Assembly (NCBI GenBank): GCA_015655585.1
Contig: JAATEV010000068.1
Span: 1-64,000 of the forward strand
Reading direction: 5' to 3'
Source: Terriglobales bacterium
GTDB taxonomy: Bacteria > Acidobacteriota > Terriglobia > Terriglobales > Acidobacteriaceae
DNA length: 64,000 bases
Shown here: in pieces, positions 37,225 to 46,095 of the stretch
Layout: each line of letters starts with the position of its first letter
Numbering within the stretch: the first letter of the stretch is position 1
The notes under the pieces: generated by a model
What the model was told of the DNA's origin: nothing
The model's input: only the letters and a program-made list of their open reading frames with translations
Database searches by the model: none
Position numbers and translations under genes: made by a program

Positions 37225-37270
37225 AGAGCGTGGCGGCCTCCGCGAAAGCGAATTCGGCGCCACGCTCTTT
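37225..37270 (+). terminator. Attenuator-like hairpin between rpsB and tsf
   Basis: AGAGCGTGGCG and CGCCACGCTCT form an 11-base-pair stem with a 22-base loop, followed by a short T-rich tract (TTCTGCG). It could partly terminate rpsB transcripts and so lower tsf expression relative to rpsB. Confidence 0.5.
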
Positions 37271-37333
37271 CTGCGTCAACGACGCAGTAACATACACGCT
37301 GCATCATCAATGAGAAGGATTGCGAACACCATC

Positions 37334-37993
37334 ATGAGCGAAACTACCGTAAAGATCGACGCAAAGCTGGTCAAAGAACTCCGCGAAAAGTCCGGCGCCC
37401 CCATGGGCGACTGCCTCAAGGCCCTCCAGGAAGCCAAGGGCGATATGGAAGACGCCTTTGTTGTGCTGCGCAAGCGCGGCATGGCCTCGGCGGCCAAGAA
37501 GGCGAGCCGCACCACGAACGAGGGCGCGGTGGGAACCTATATCCACGCAGGCGGCAAGATCGGCGTTCTGCTGGAGCTGAACTGCGAGTCGGACTTCGTG
37601 GCTCGCACGGACGACTTCCAGGAGCTGCTGCGCGATATCGCGATGCACATCGCCGCGGTCGATCCCCGCTTCGTCAGCCGTGAGGACGTGACCGCAGCCG
37701 ATCTGGAGCGTGAGAAGGACGTTTACCGCGCCCAGGCCGCTGCTACCGGCAAGCCGGCGAACATTATCGAGAAGATGCTCGAAGGCAAGCTTGCCAAGTT
37801 CTACGAGGAGTTCTGCCTGCTGGATCAGCCGTTCATCAAGGAGTCCTCGCAGACGATCACCCAGTTGATCGCGAGCAAGGTCGCCAAGCTCGGCGAAAAT
37901 ATCTCGGTTCGCCGCTTCGCCCGCTTCAAGGTCGGCGCTCCGGATTGGACCGTTGCTACCACCAAGCAGGCCGCTGAAGAGACGCAGGCCTAG
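37334..37993 (+). CDS. tsf: Elongation factor Ts
   Basis: This 219-residue factor exchanges nucleotide on EF-Tu. Family motifs are KLVKELREKSGAPMGDCLKAL (N-terminal UBA-like domain) and KIGVLLELNCESDFVARTDDF (core). I start at ATG 37334 (MSETTVKID), since the ATG at 37310 has no ribosome site and its codons add a non-family leader; AGAAGG lies rather far upstream, so the start is not certain. The protein is shorter than the 280-residue E. coli form because it has a single core subdomain. It follows rpsB by 132 bases and ends at a terminator. Confidence 0.95.
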   Translation: MSETTVKIDAKLVKELREKSGAPMGDCLKALQEAKGDMEDAFVVLRKRGMASAAKKASRTTNEGAVGTYIHAGGKIGVLLELNCESDFVARTDDFQELLRDIAMHIAAVDPRFVSREDVTAADLEREKDVYRAQAAATGKPANIIEKMLEGKLAKFYEEFCLLDQPFIKESSQTITQLIASKVAKLGENISVRRFARFKVGAPDWTVATTKQAAEETQA

Positions 37994-38010
37994 AACTTTA
38001 TACAAGGCCC

Positions 38011-38049
38011 AACAGAAGAGCCCGGCCGCGATGGCCGGGCTTTTCTGTT
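38011..38049 (+). terminator. Rho-independent terminator after tsf
   Basis: AACAGAAGAGCCCGGCC and GGCCGGGCTTTTCTGTT form a 17-base-pair stem with one G-T pair, closed by GCGAT. The T-run sits in the right arm. Confidence 0.88.
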
Positions 38050-38120
38050 GAGAGCTAAATATTTTTGCCGCGGAGACAATATCACCCTGCACAGATTGCT
38101 GGAGATACTTTCATGGATGC

Positions 38121-39602
38121 CTATCGACGGGCAGCAAGGCCGACAGGATTGCTCCCGATGACGGTCCTTCGCGGCGATCGGACGAAGATGTCACCGAAGA
38201 GCGGCATCAGGTAGCGCGTCGAAAACGCCATAAAGATAATGAGAGCAGCCCTGTATCCCAGAGTATAGACAAGAAGGCTTAATCCTCCCTCCGGGGCGAT
38301 CTGGGAGAAGATCAGGAGCACGAGCAGTCCCCATGGAGAATTGCGAACATCTCCACAGAGCGAATCGAACACTGTGAAAAGCATGAAGTAAAGAATGGGG
38401 GCGATGATGAGGACTCCAGCCCACCTCATGATGTGATACGACTCGCCTACGGGACTGAAAGAGATGCCTGTGGTTATATCGTCGTCCGCAAGATACCCCA
38501 TCTGGTGGGCATACAGATTTCCACCTCTCCAGACAGGCTTATTCTGCCAGATGAAATGCGGGACCAGATTGGCGAAGTAGATATAGACGGGAAGAATTCC
38601 GGGTTCAACCCCTTGTTCTGTCAGATTAACCAGATTATCGTCCGGGCCGATCATCTGAGTACGGTCTAGAAAGCCATGGTGTTGGTTGTAGTAGTTGAGA
38701 ATTCCATTTTGCTCTAACTCGATCTCACTCTTCTTGAACTCGCTGCGTACTCTATCTAGATCCGTCAACAAGGAGACGGAATCATCTATGTTGTCCAACA
38801 GATTGGGTTTCCTAAACATGCGGCCATACTGCGAGTAAGGAACCAGATAATAGATCGAAATGAAGGACACAACAATTAACACTGCTATCTGAGCCGGGGA
38901 GAAACGATAACGCCGCGCGGCTGCAGCGAGTATCAGGCAGACCAAGGGAGTAAACATCCCTTCTTTCGTAAATCCCAAGAGACCAACGGAGAAAAGAGCA
39001 CATCCCGAGATCAATACGGGAAGATTAACGAGACGAATTCCCCCGCTGCGGCGTATGGTATCGAAAACACCTACAAGCAACGCTACTTCGAGAAAGTGGT
39101 TGAGTTGGCCGAGAGCACTAAGAATTGACCCATCTTCTCTAGGTACCACTAGCAGGAGGAATGTCACGAATAAGCCGATGAACATGAAGCCAACGGTAGC
39201 GCTGGACATGGTCTCGTCGGTAACGAAGTTGGCAAGAAGGGCACGCTTGGGAACGACTCGCTTGCTGACAAAGACTGCGGCAAGCATTCCGCTGATGCCT
39301 CCGACGTAAGCTTTTGCCGTTTGAATGGGAACGTGGAGATTGGAGTCCGCAGCTTCGCCGAAGAAGGCTTTTCCAACCAGGCCGACGATGACGGCCAGCA
39401 GCGAAAAAAAGAAGATATAAGCGCCCGAGGGACGAGTCAACCCACCGGCCAGGTTAAACGCTACTCCAGCTATATTGATGAAAAGAAAGCATAAAATAGA
39501 AAAGAGGGGAGCAGTCCCCTCGATGAGCTGCACCGCGCAGAGGATGAGGGAGAAGATGCAGACGTAGGCGAGGGGAATCCTCTCTGGGAAGGGGAGATAC
39601 AC
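38121..39602 (-). CDS. Polysaccharide-polymerase-like integral membrane protein
   Basis: This 493-residue protein has 11-13 hydrophobic segments and one long loop near residues 265-345 (EFKKSEIELEQNGILNYYNQ, DDNLVNLTEQGVEPGILPVY). The shape fits oligosaccharide repeat-unit polymerases or O-antigen ligases (Wzy/WaaL-like), which vary so much that motifs are few. A start at 39602 is plausible; I see no strong Shine-Dalgarno. Base composition is more AT-rich than the ribosomal genes beside it, as is usual for such polymerases, and suggests transfer. No glycosyltransferase cluster surrounds it. Confidence 0.7.
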   Translation of the reverse strand: MYLPFPERIPLAYVCIFSLILCAVQLIEGTAPLFSILCFLFINIAGVAFNLAGGLTRPSGAYIFFFSLLAVIVGLVGKAFFGEAADSNLHVPIQTAKAYVGGISGMLAAVFVSKRVVPKRALLANFVTDETMSSATVGFMFIGLFVTFLLLVVPREDGSILSALGQLNHFLEVALLVGVFDTIRRSGGIRLVNLPVLISGCALFSVGLLGFTKEGMFTPLVCLILAAAARRYRFSPAQIAVLIVVSFISIYYLVPYSQYGRMFRKPNLLDNIDDSVSLLTDLDRVRSEFKKSEIELEQNGILNYYNQHHGFLDRTQMIGPDDNLVNLTEQGVEPGILPVYIYFANLVPHFIWQNKPVWRGGNLYAHQMGYLADDDITTGISFSPVGESYHIMRWAGVLIIAPILYFMLFTVFDSLCGDVRNSPWGLLVLLIFSQIAPEGGLSLLVYTLGYRAALIIFMAFSTRYLMPLFGDIFVRSPRRTVIGSNPVGLAARR

Positions 39603-39904
39603 GCAGTCTCTTTTCAGGTAGCTATGCTAAATGCAGCGTTAGAAACGGCAGAATCTTACAGAGAAACCTTCGCATGGCACGCGGTCAGCGAAAAACCTTA
39701 TAGAAGCCATGATAGAGAGAAAGAGTAAGAGGGTCAAAAGCTGGTTTGCGGGTGGTGTTTGCGCCTGAGCTCAAACATTCTTTTCATGATGTCATTTTGT
39801 GGTGAACTGCTTTGACTTGAGGGGGATACAGCGATATTCTTCGTGCAGAATGGATTGTTTCCGATATAGAGGGCAATGAGGTTGGTTCTGGGCTAGCGGA
39901 GCGA
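39603..39904. other. Intergenic region with promoter of the RodZ-like gene
   Basis: No gene is seen. The only clear signal is the promoter entered separately (39812-39840). The region also contains the upstream DNA of the minus-strand polymerase-like gene. Confidence 0.4.
39812..39840 (+). promoter_or_regulatory. Promoter upstream of the RodZ-like gene
   Basis: TTGACT (39812-39817), a 17-base spacer and TATTCT (39835-39840) form a vegetative promoter, about 65 bases before the start codon at 39905. Confidence 0.6.
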
Positions 39905-40327
39905 ATGGAAAGATTCTGCGACGAGCTGCGGTTGGAACGGGAACGGCGCCAGGTCTCGATTGAGACGATCTGCGCGGAGACGAAGGTCTCGCCGCGCCAT
40001 CTGCAGGCGCTGGAGGCTGGCGAGTATAGCCAGTTGCCGGGGGGAGTCTTCCGCAAGGGTATTGTGCGGAGCTACCTGAGAGTCCTGAACCTGGACGAAA
40101 CCCCTTGGATTGAACGATTTGAAGCCAGTCTGCGCGAGAGCGGCACAGGCGGAGGCGAGGACACAGACTGGATGGAGTTCGCGGAAAATGTAAGGAGAAC
40201 CCGGACTGGAGCGGAGGATAGTTCTCTAAACCGGGGTCGTTGGATGGGCGTGGGGATGATGGTGGTCTCGCTGGCGGCACTGGGGTGGGGAGTCTGGAAG
40301 TTTGCCCTGCATGGGCGTCTGTTCTGA
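39905..40327 (+). CDS. RodZ-like helix-turn-helix protein with a membrane anchor
   Basis: This 140-residue protein has an N-terminal HTH_25 domain (RLERERRQVSIETICAETKV, HLQALEAGEYSQLPGGVFRK, GIVRSYLRVLNLD), the form found in RodZ, which links MreB to the membrane in cell-shape control. A single transmembrane segment lies near the C-terminus (GVGMMVVSLAALGWGVWKFAL). It lacks the large periplasmic part of RodZ, so it is a truncated relative and may act as a membrane-bound regulator. ATG 39905 follows GGAGCG. It stands alone between the polymerase-like gene and the ACP/FkbH pair. Confidence 0.78.
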   Translation: MERFCDELRLERERRQVSIETICAETKVSPRHLQALEAGEYSQLPGGVFRKGIVRSYLRVLNLDETPWIERFEASLRESGTGGGEDTDWMEFAENVRRTRTGAEDSSLNRGRWMGVGMMVVSLAALGWGVWKFALHGRLF

Positions 40328-40785
40328 TTTTCCTTCATTAAATTCTTCGAGGCAGGAACCCTGTTTTTTGCTGGGGTCTGGCAAAAATGAGGTGCTCGGA
40401 CCATGGTTTTGGATGGTTCGGTTGTGGTTCCCAGCGTATTTTTTCGTGGTGCGAGGATGGCCGTTCTTCCGGGGGCGGAAAATATGCCACTTCTTTGAAA
40501 TTTAATATTGGGGCCTGTCGGGATTTGGGTTCGCTCTAAGAACAAACAAAAACAACAACAATAAATCAGTCGCTTCGCCCTGCGGGCTTCGCTCCAGCCT
40601 TCGGCAGAGCGGTGGTCGCTTCGCGACGGCTTTTTGTGGCCGGGCTGAAGCCTGCCCTATCTCAAAGGCAAGTGCAACAGCAAAGGCAAGAACAAACAAC
40701 AGCAGCGGCAAACGCTACCGCAGGTTTCTTCTGCAGAGTCAGAGGAGGAAGAGAGGGTGGCGAGGAGGCTTGGGGCGTCCTACAG
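40328..40785. repeat. Intergenic region with family E repeat
   Basis: Family E lies at 40561-40614 (ATAAATCAGTCGCTTCGCCC), continuing into GCTTCGCGACGGC and GGCCGGGCTGAAGCCTGCCC and an AAC/AGC-rich stretch to about 40720. No gene is seen before the ACP stop at 40786. Confidence 0.65.
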
Positions 40786-41025
40786 TTATTTGGCCAGCTT
40801 GCTCTGCGTGAGGTCGAGCAGGTCGCCTACGTTCTTGAGATCCTGTAGCTCGCCGAGGGCGAACTTGATCTTGAAGCGATTCTCGATGGCGAGGATGATG
40901 TTGAGGTGCGCGAAGGAGTCCCAGTCCTCTACGGTGTAGGTGCTGGACTCGCGGGTCAGGACGAGGTTGGGCTGGTCGAGTACGTCGCGAAAGATGTCCT
41001 GCACTTCGGGGAGAAGGTTATCCAT
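40786..41025 (-). CDS. Acyl carrier protein
   Basis: This 79-residue protein has the phosphopantetheine attachment motif as WDSFAHLNIILAIENRF, with Ser near residue 37; the D-S-F replaces the usual D-S-L of fatty-acid ACPs, which suggests a dedicated carrier. It overlaps the FkbH gene by 8 bases on the minus strand and follows it, so the two are coupled. FkbH-type enzymes load glyceryl units onto such carriers; this ACP is therefore the probable acceptor. Its modification needs a phosphopantetheinyl transferase such as AcpS (20932). Confidence 0.88.
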   Translation of the reverse strand: MDNLLPEVQDIFRDVLDQPNLVLTRESSTYTVEDWDSFAHLNIILAIENRFKIKFALGELQDLKNVGDLLDLTQSKLAK

Positions 41026-42919
41026 TGCTCAACTCCGTGAGTTTGATGTGGGTGTTGCGGGGCCGGTAGCTGGTGATGTCGAGCGACCAGGTTGTGGCTT
41101 CGGTCTCCGCATCTTTGGCACAGGGGGTAAAGCCAAGCTTACCATAGTGATCGGCGACCATAGCGTTCTTGGCGGTGGGCAGGTAGTAGCCGTAGATGGT
41201 ATTGACTCCGGCTTTGGCGGCGAGCTCTGCGACTCGGTCCAGCATGGCCAGTTCCATGTCTCGCTTGAGGACGCGGCAACTCATGAGCCAGAGATCGAGA
41301 TGGAGCGCGGGGCCTTCGACGCAGCCTAAGACTACAGAGACGAGGCCGTTGTCGCCGAAGCGGTCGGTGAGACGGCCGTAGACGCCGATCTGGCCGGTGG
41401 CGAGGGCGGACTCCATCTCGGCGAGGGTGTAGCGGCGGGTGGTGAGGTTGAACTGGTTGGTCTTGTTGGTGAGCTGGACGATGCGCTCCATGTAGACGGG
41501 GCGGAAGGGCTCGATCTCGGCGGTCATTTCGAGGGAGTCGAGGTACTCGCCGTAGTTGGCGAAGCGGGCCTCGGCGCTGGAGCGCTGGGCGTTCTCCTCG
41601 TACTGGCGAGCACGCTGGAGGTCGTCTTTGCCTAGAGAGACGGTCTCGAAGTAGCGGGCGGCCTCGATGATGGCGGCGTATTTGGATACGTCGTCGCCTA
41701 CTTCGGGGACGGCGATGCCGGGAATCTGAGCCTCGACGATGGCGCGTTCGGCTGGGTTGTCGTCGACGAAGACGAAGCTGTCGACGCCGAGGTTGAGCTC
41801 GCGGGCGATGGCCAGGATGTTCTCATGCTTGGGCTCCCAGTTGGCCTTGAAGGCGGCGAAGTGCTCAAGCTGGAGGACGGAGTCGGGGTGAGCGAAGCCC
41901 TGGCGGGCGATCTCGTCGTCGTTCTTGGAGCAGACGGCCAGGAGGATGCCGCGGTTGCGGAGGGAGAGGCAGTACTGCTGGAAGGCGGTATAGGCCTCGG
42001 CGAGAGGGGTCTCGCGACCGATGCGGATCTTGTCGGGGCCGTCGTCGCCGATGATGCCGCCCCAGAGGGTGTTGTCGAGGTCGAGGACGAGGCACTTGCG
42101 GGATTTGCCGTAGACGGCGCGGACGATGGAGGTAAGAGAGCGGGCGATGGCGAAGCTGCCCTGAACGGTGGTGGCGAGCTTGTAGCTGCACCAGCGGCTG
42201 AGGTCAGCCCAATGGTCGAGGCCGAGGCGCGCGGCGATGCTCTGGATGTCCTGCAGGATGAGGCGGGGGTCTTCGGCAGAGGCGCGGGCTAGCTGGAGGT
42301 TGAGCTCGTTGACGAAGCGGGTGCGGCCACCGGGGCTTACAGCGTCGAGATTGCCGAGGATGGCGGTGGCGGGCGTATCGAAGTTGTTCTGGATGATCTG
42401 GGCGCTGGTGTGCTCTTCGAGCGATTGCCAGATGCGGCGGAAGCGGGCGATCTCGGAGGAGACGAGGGCGGAGAGATCGTCTTCGGTGGTGGAGAGCGAG
42501 GGCCAGCCCTGAATGTTGACGGAGGTGGTGTGGATGTAGATGAGGTCGGGACGGAAGTCGGCGACGAGATGGGGTTCGAGGACGGCGTCTTCGTAGTAGC
42601 GGTTGTACTCGGACTGATAGAAGACGGGCTTGAAGCCGCTGTCGAGGAGGAGAATTTCGAGGAGGTCTACGAGCTCGTTGGTGGTGGAGCCGCCGAGGAC
42701 GGCGATGCGGACCTCGTAGAGGTTGGAACGGGTGAGGAGCTGCCGACGCAAGCCCTTGCGTTTGAGCTGGATGGTTTCAATCGGCAGGGTGTCGAGGCGC
42801 ATGGAATCAGGGCTCATAGAGTCGGGGCGCATAGATAGGTTCATGCTACACAAAGAATTTGTGATTCGTGTTTCATTCGGGCGCTGGAGGAAGGATGCCA
42901 GCTCCGATTTATTTAGCAT
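41018..42919 (-). CDS. FkbH-type HAD-superfamily enzyme (glyceryl-ACP synthesis)
   Basis: This 633-residue protein has a central HAD domain with the FkbH hallmark [20 protein letters not shown] and downstream AVCSKNDD and [14 protein letters not shown]-terminal GNAT-like domain (about 490-600; [20 protein letters not shown]) and an N-terminal SGNH-like part ([20 protein letters not shown]) complete the usual layout. FkbH proteins take 1,3-bisphosphoglycerate, remove phosphate and attach glycerate to an ACP, feeding methoxymalonyl- or glyceryl-derived products. Here no polyketide synthase is adjacent. The first 25 residues are unsure: Met repeats occur near the start ([14 protein letters not shown]), and translation may begin at 42844. 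Confidence 0.85.
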   Translation of the reverse strand: MLNKSELASFLQRPNETRITNSLCSMNLSMRPDSMSPDSMRLDTLPIETIQLKRKGLRRQLLTRSNLYEVRIAVLGGSTTNELVDLLEILLLDSGFKPVFYQSEYNRYYEDAVLEPHLVADFRPDLIYIHTTSVNIQGWPSLSTTEDDLSALVSSEIARFRRIWQSLEEHTSAQIIQNNFDTPATAILGNLDAVSPGGRTRFVNELNLQLARASAEDPRLILQDIQSIAARLGLDHWADLSRWCSYKLATTVQGSFAIARSLTSIVRAVYGKSRKCLVLDLDNTLWGGIIGDDGPDKIRIGRETPLAEAYTAFQQYCLSLRNRGILLAVCSKNDDEIARQGFAHPDSVLQLEHFAAFKANWEPKHENILAIARELNLGVDSFVFVDDNPAERAIVEAQIPGIAVPEVGDDVSKYAAIIEAARYFETVSLGKDDLQRARQYEENAQRSSAEARFANYGEYLDSLEMTAEIEPFRPVYMERIVQLTNKTNQFNLTTRRYTLAEMESALATGQIGVYGRLTDRFGDNGLVSVVLGCVEGPALHLDLWLMSCRVLKRDMELAMLDRVAELAAKAGVNTIYGYYLPTAKNAMVADHYGKLGFTPCAKDAETEATTWSLDITSYRPRNTHIKLTELSNG

Positions 42920-43018
42920 GGCTATTTTTGCTGGAGCGGGACGGGCATTGCTAGAATAGGAGGGTCACCATCCGCGCTGGATATTGTGTCCGGCTCATAC
43001 CTTCTGGAGGAAGTTGTT

Positions 43019-44188
43019 TTGGCTAAACGCGACCGTTTTCTTTTTACAAGTGAATCTGTAACCGAAGGGCATCCCGACAAGATCGCCGACCAGGTCTCCG
43101 ATGCAATTCTGGACGCCTGCCTGGCGCAAGACCCCTTCAGCCGCGTGGCGTGCGAGACGCTGACCTGCACGGGTCTGGTAGTGGTTGCGGGCGAGATTAC
43201 GACGAAGGCCTATGTGGACTTCCAGAGCCTGGTGCGCGGAACGGTGGCGGCGATTGGGTATGACAACGCTCTGTATGGCTTCGACTCGAATACGTGCGCG
43301 GTGATCTCGACGATCAACAAGCAGTCGGGCGATATCGCGATGGGCGTGGATACGGGCGGCGCGGGCGACCAGGGCATGATGTTCGGGTATGCGACGAACG
43401 AGACGCCGGAGCTGATGCCGACGCCGATCTCGCTGGCGCACAAGCTGGCGTTCCGGTTGAGCGAGGTTCGCAAGAACGGCCTGATGGCGTATCTGCGGCC
43501 GGACGGCAAGAGCCAGGTGACGGTAGAGTACGACCAGAACCACAAGCCGGTGCGTGTGGATGCAGTCGTCATCTCGACGCAGCACGCGGAGAACGTAGGC
43601 AACGACGAGCTGCGCGCGGACATTCTGAAAAACGTGATTCAGCATGTGATTCCGGCGGAGTTGCTGGACCAGGATACGAAGTACCACATCAACCCGACGG
43701 GGCGGTTTGTGGTCGGTGGACCGATGGGCGATACGGGCCTGACCGGTCGCAAGATCATTGTGGACACATACGGCGGCATGGGCCGGCATGGCGGCGGAGC
43801 CTTCAGCGGTAAGGACTCGACGAAGGTGGACCGCTCGGCGGCCTATATGGCGCGGTACGTGGCGAAGAACATCGTCGCGGCCGGGCTGGCTGATCGCGTG
43901 GAAGTGCAGCTTGCGTATGCGATCGGCGTGGCAGAGCCGGTGAGCGTGCTGGTGGATACGTTCGGCACGGGCAAGGTAGACGAGACGAAGCTAGAAGAGC
44001 TGGTGCGGAAGAACTTCTCGCTGACGCCGAAGGGCATTATCGAGAGCCTCGACCTGCGGAAGCCGATCTTCAAGGCTACGGCTGCTTATGGCCACTTTGG
44101 CCGCACGGGCGAGGGTTTCAAGTGGGAGAACACGGACAAAGCTGCTGCTCTGAAGGAGCAGGCGAGTCTGGAAGCTGCTGCCAAGTAA
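43019..44188 (+). CDS. metK: S-adenosylmethionine synthetase (TTG start)
   Basis: This 389-residue enzyme makes SAM from methionine and ATP. Motifs are [20 protein letters not shown] (ATP and metal binding), [59 protein letters not shown] and GHFGR. TTG 43019 ([10 protein letters not shown]) has GGAGGA 9 bases before it; the track's GTG at 42986 would add a non-family leader. ahcY lies 3.1 kb downstream on the same strand, putting two steps of the SAM cycle together, with an Ada methyltransferase between. A terminator follows at 44213. Confidence 0.96.
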   Translation: MAKRDRFLFTSESVTEGHPDKIADQVSDAILDACLAQDPFSRVACETLTCTGLVVVAGEITTKAYVDFQSLVRGTVAAIGYDNALYGFDSNTCAVISTINKQSGDIAMGVDTGGAGDQGMMFGYATNETPELMPTPISLAHKLAFRLSEVRKNGLMAYLRPDGKSQVTVEYDQNHKPVRVDAVVISTQHAENVGNDELRADILKNVIQHVIPAELLDQDTKYHINPTGRFVVGGPMGDTGLTGRKIIVDTYGGMGRHGGGAFSGKDSTKVDRSAAYMARYVAKNIVAAGLADRVEVQLAYAIGVAEPVSVLVDTFGTGKVDETKLEELVRKNFSLTPKGIIESLDLRKPIFKATAAYGHFGRTGEGFKWENTDKAAALKEQASLEAAAK

Positions 44189-44212
44189 CCTGCATACAAA
44201 GTCTGGAAAGAT

Positions 44213-44244
44213 GGGCGGGCCTTTGGGCTCGCCTTCTTCTTTTT
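44213..44244 (+). terminator. Terminator after metK
   Basis: GGGCGGGC...GCTCGCC arms form a stem with one mismatch, followed by TTCTTCTTTTT. Confidence 0.6.
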
Positions 44245-44266
44245 GGGCATGTGGAAGCTGCTGGGG

Positions 44267-44434
44267 TTAGTTTGGAGACCCTAGGCTTCTTCGCTTTCGT
44301 ATCGACCGTAAGGCTGCAAGGAAGCACATCCCCGCGAGCAGGGCGGAACGAAGAGGATGATCGAGTCTCATTGCCTCAAGGGCTAAGAATATCCCGAGCA
44401 GAAACAACGTGATTTCAAACATTCGATCAAACAT
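44267..44434 (-). CDS. Possible small membrane protein (55 residues)
   Basis: Below the size limit of the ORF track, this minus-strand reading from ATG 44434 encodes 55 residues. It has two hydrophobic segments (EITLFLLGIFLALEAM and ALLAGMCFLAAL) and a basic C-terminal tail (RSIRKRRS). No clear Shine-Dalgarno precedes it, so translation is unproven. It could be a small membrane protein or chance; the region otherwise holds only the metK terminator and the upstream DNA of the transglutaminase-like gene. Confidence 0.3.
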   Translation of the reverse strand: MFDRMFEITLFLLGIFLALEAMRLDHPLRSALLAGMCFLAALRSIRKRRSLGSPN

Positions 44435-44591
44435 GGAGGTATGCTACTTCTCTTTCGACCATCCCTGACAGATTTTTCTTCGAGGGAGACCTTCTCTCTG
44501 AGGTTGATCTCTGGAGAAAGATAGAGGAAACTGCCGCTATTGCCTGATTTGCATCTCATGTAAGACCACCCCCTGTAGAAACGAGGGTTCG

Positions 44592-45500
44592 ATGCTGATC
44601 AAGTCTGAGTTCGATATTCAGTTCCATCTTCCTGTGCCTGCGCCCATGGTGGCGATACTGCATCTGCATCCTACGCTTGAGCCGCTGGTGAGAGCGGGCA
44701 ATGAACTTCGAGTGGAGCATATCGATGGCGAGACGAAGACCGATATTGTTACCTCGGAGTTTCGCGATGGGTTTGGGAATCGCTGTACGCGATTCATGAT
44801 GCCAGCGGGCGCGATACGGTTGAGCGGTGAGAGCATCGTGGAGATGGAGGGCCTGCCGGATGAGGTTCCGATGAAGGCGCAGCAGGCGCCGGTGGAAGAG
44901 CTGCCGGATGAGGTGTTGCAGTATCTGCTGCCTAGCCGGTACTGCCAGGTAGACCAGTTTGGAGCGATTGCGCAGGACCTGTTCGGATGGATGGCTCCGG
45001 GATGGGCCAGGGCGGCGGCGATTCGCGACTGGGTGCATGAGAAGGTGGCGTTCCATTACCTGGCGGCGCGGCCTACGAAGACCGCGATGGATGTGTTTTC
45101 GGAGCGGACCGGAGTGTGCCGGGACTTTCAACATCTGGCCATTACTCTGTCGCGCTGCCAGAATATTCCGGCGCGTTATGTGACAGGGTATGTGGGGGAC
45201 ATTCGTCGGCCATATAGCGGGCCGGGCGACTTCAGCGCATGGTATGAGGTGTTTCTGGATGGGCGCTGGGTGACGATGGACGCTCGGCATAATGAGCCGC
45301 GCCTTGGGCGCATCCTGATGGCAACGGGGCGGGACGCAGCGGATGTGGCGATCACAACCTCGTTCGGCAATGCGATCCTGACGCACTTCTACGTGGAGAG
45401 CAGCGAGGTGCTGGAGGATGGGACGAGGGTGCCTCCGTTACCGGTGGAGACTCCGATGGAGAGTCCCGAGCGCGTCGCGGTTCAGAGTCTGGCGGAGTAG
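44592..45500 (+). CDS. Transglutaminase-like protein lacking the usual catalytic histidine
   Basis: This 302-residue cytoplasmic protein belongs to the bacterial transglutaminase-like family with an N-terminal beta-sandwich and a C-terminal papain-like core. The Cys is present in SERTGVCRDFQHL (residue 176) and the Asp in WVTMDARHNEPRLGRILMAT. The family's DFHAWFE segment reads DFSAWYE here, so the triad His near residue 215 is Ser (codon AGC). Protease or cross-linking activity is therefore doubtful unless another His serves. The end (GRDAADVAITTSFG) is conserved. The gene overlaps the converging DUF3455 gene by 19 bases at the 3' end. Confidence 0.82.
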   Translation: MLIKSEFDIQFHLPVPAPMVAILHLHPTLEPLVRAGNELRVEHIDGETKTDIVTSEFRDGFGNRCTRFMMPAGAIRLSGESIVEMEGLPDEVPMKAQQAPVEELPDEVLQYLLPSRYCQVDQFGAIAQDLFGWMAPGWARAAAIRDWVHEKVAFHYLAARPTKTAMDVFSERTGVCRDFQHLAITLSRCQNIPARYVTGYVGDIRRPYSGPGDFSAWYEVFLDGRWVTMDARHNEPRLGRILMATGRDAADVAITTSFGNAILTHFYVESSEVLEDGTRVPPLPVETPMESPERVAVQSLAE

Positions 45501-45985
45501 AAGGTGTAGGTGGCGGTGTAAGGAACGCGGATGGTGATGTCGAGGTGCTGGGCATCGCAGCCGGTGGCGGGAGCATTGCCGCCCTGGGTGTTGGAGCGGC
45601 GGATGTACTCAACCTTGGAAAAGATACCGGAGCCAGTGGAGGCGGCAGGCTTGAGGAGGAGCCAGGGAACCGCGGAGGCGGCAGGTGAGGCTTTCGCGAT
45701 GACCTGACCTCTGACGGTGCTGGCGTCTTCGGTTGACTTCCAGATGGGGCCTGCTCCGTGGGTGGCTACGGTTTTGCCGGTGGCGTTGGTGAGAGTGGCT
45801 TCCGGGGCTTGAAAGACCCATTGCGGCGAGCCGGAGACCTGTTGGCAGGCGTAAATCTGCACTCCTTTGCCGGTGGCGGTGAGGATGGGCTGCTGGCCGG
45901 ATGGCGGGAGGGTGGGGTCTTGCGCGGAAAGAGCTGCGGGAAGGACGAGGAGGGCGGCGAGAAGGAGTTTGGGGAGAGTGGGCAT
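45482..45985 (-). CDS. Exported DUF3455-family protein
   Basis: This 167-residue protein starts at ATG 45985, where MPTLPKLLLAALLVLPAALSAQ gives a signal peptide; the earlier ORF start lies inside the Ada gene's leader. The mature part fits DUF3455 (GKGVQIYACQQVSGSPQWVF, GAGPIWKSTEDASTVRGQVI, GIFSKVEYIRRSNTQGG). The function of the family is unknown; many members are secreted. It converges on the transglutaminase-like gene with a 19-base 3' overlap and is divergent from ada (111-base gap). Confidence 0.8.
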   Translation of the reverse strand: MPTLPKLLLAALLVLPAALSAQDPTLPPSGQQPILTATGKGVQIYACQQVSGSPQWVFQAPEATLTNATGKTVATHGAGPIWKSTEDASTVRGQVIAKASPAASAVPWLLLKPAASTGSGIFSKVEYIRRSNTQGGNAPATGCDAQHLDITIRVPYTATYTFYSARL

Positions 45986-46095
45986 ATCGCTGTCGAGTGT
46001 ACCGCGTGGAGATTGGAGAGGTGTTTCAGGAGGGGATCGAGTTTGAGGATACGAAACGGAGTGTGCGTGCAGCGGGCGAATGGGAAGATACTGGA

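Noticed and set aside
42920-43018. SAM riboswitch upstream of metK
   Set aside because: Only 99 bases separate the FkbH and metK starts and no riboswitch core was seen.
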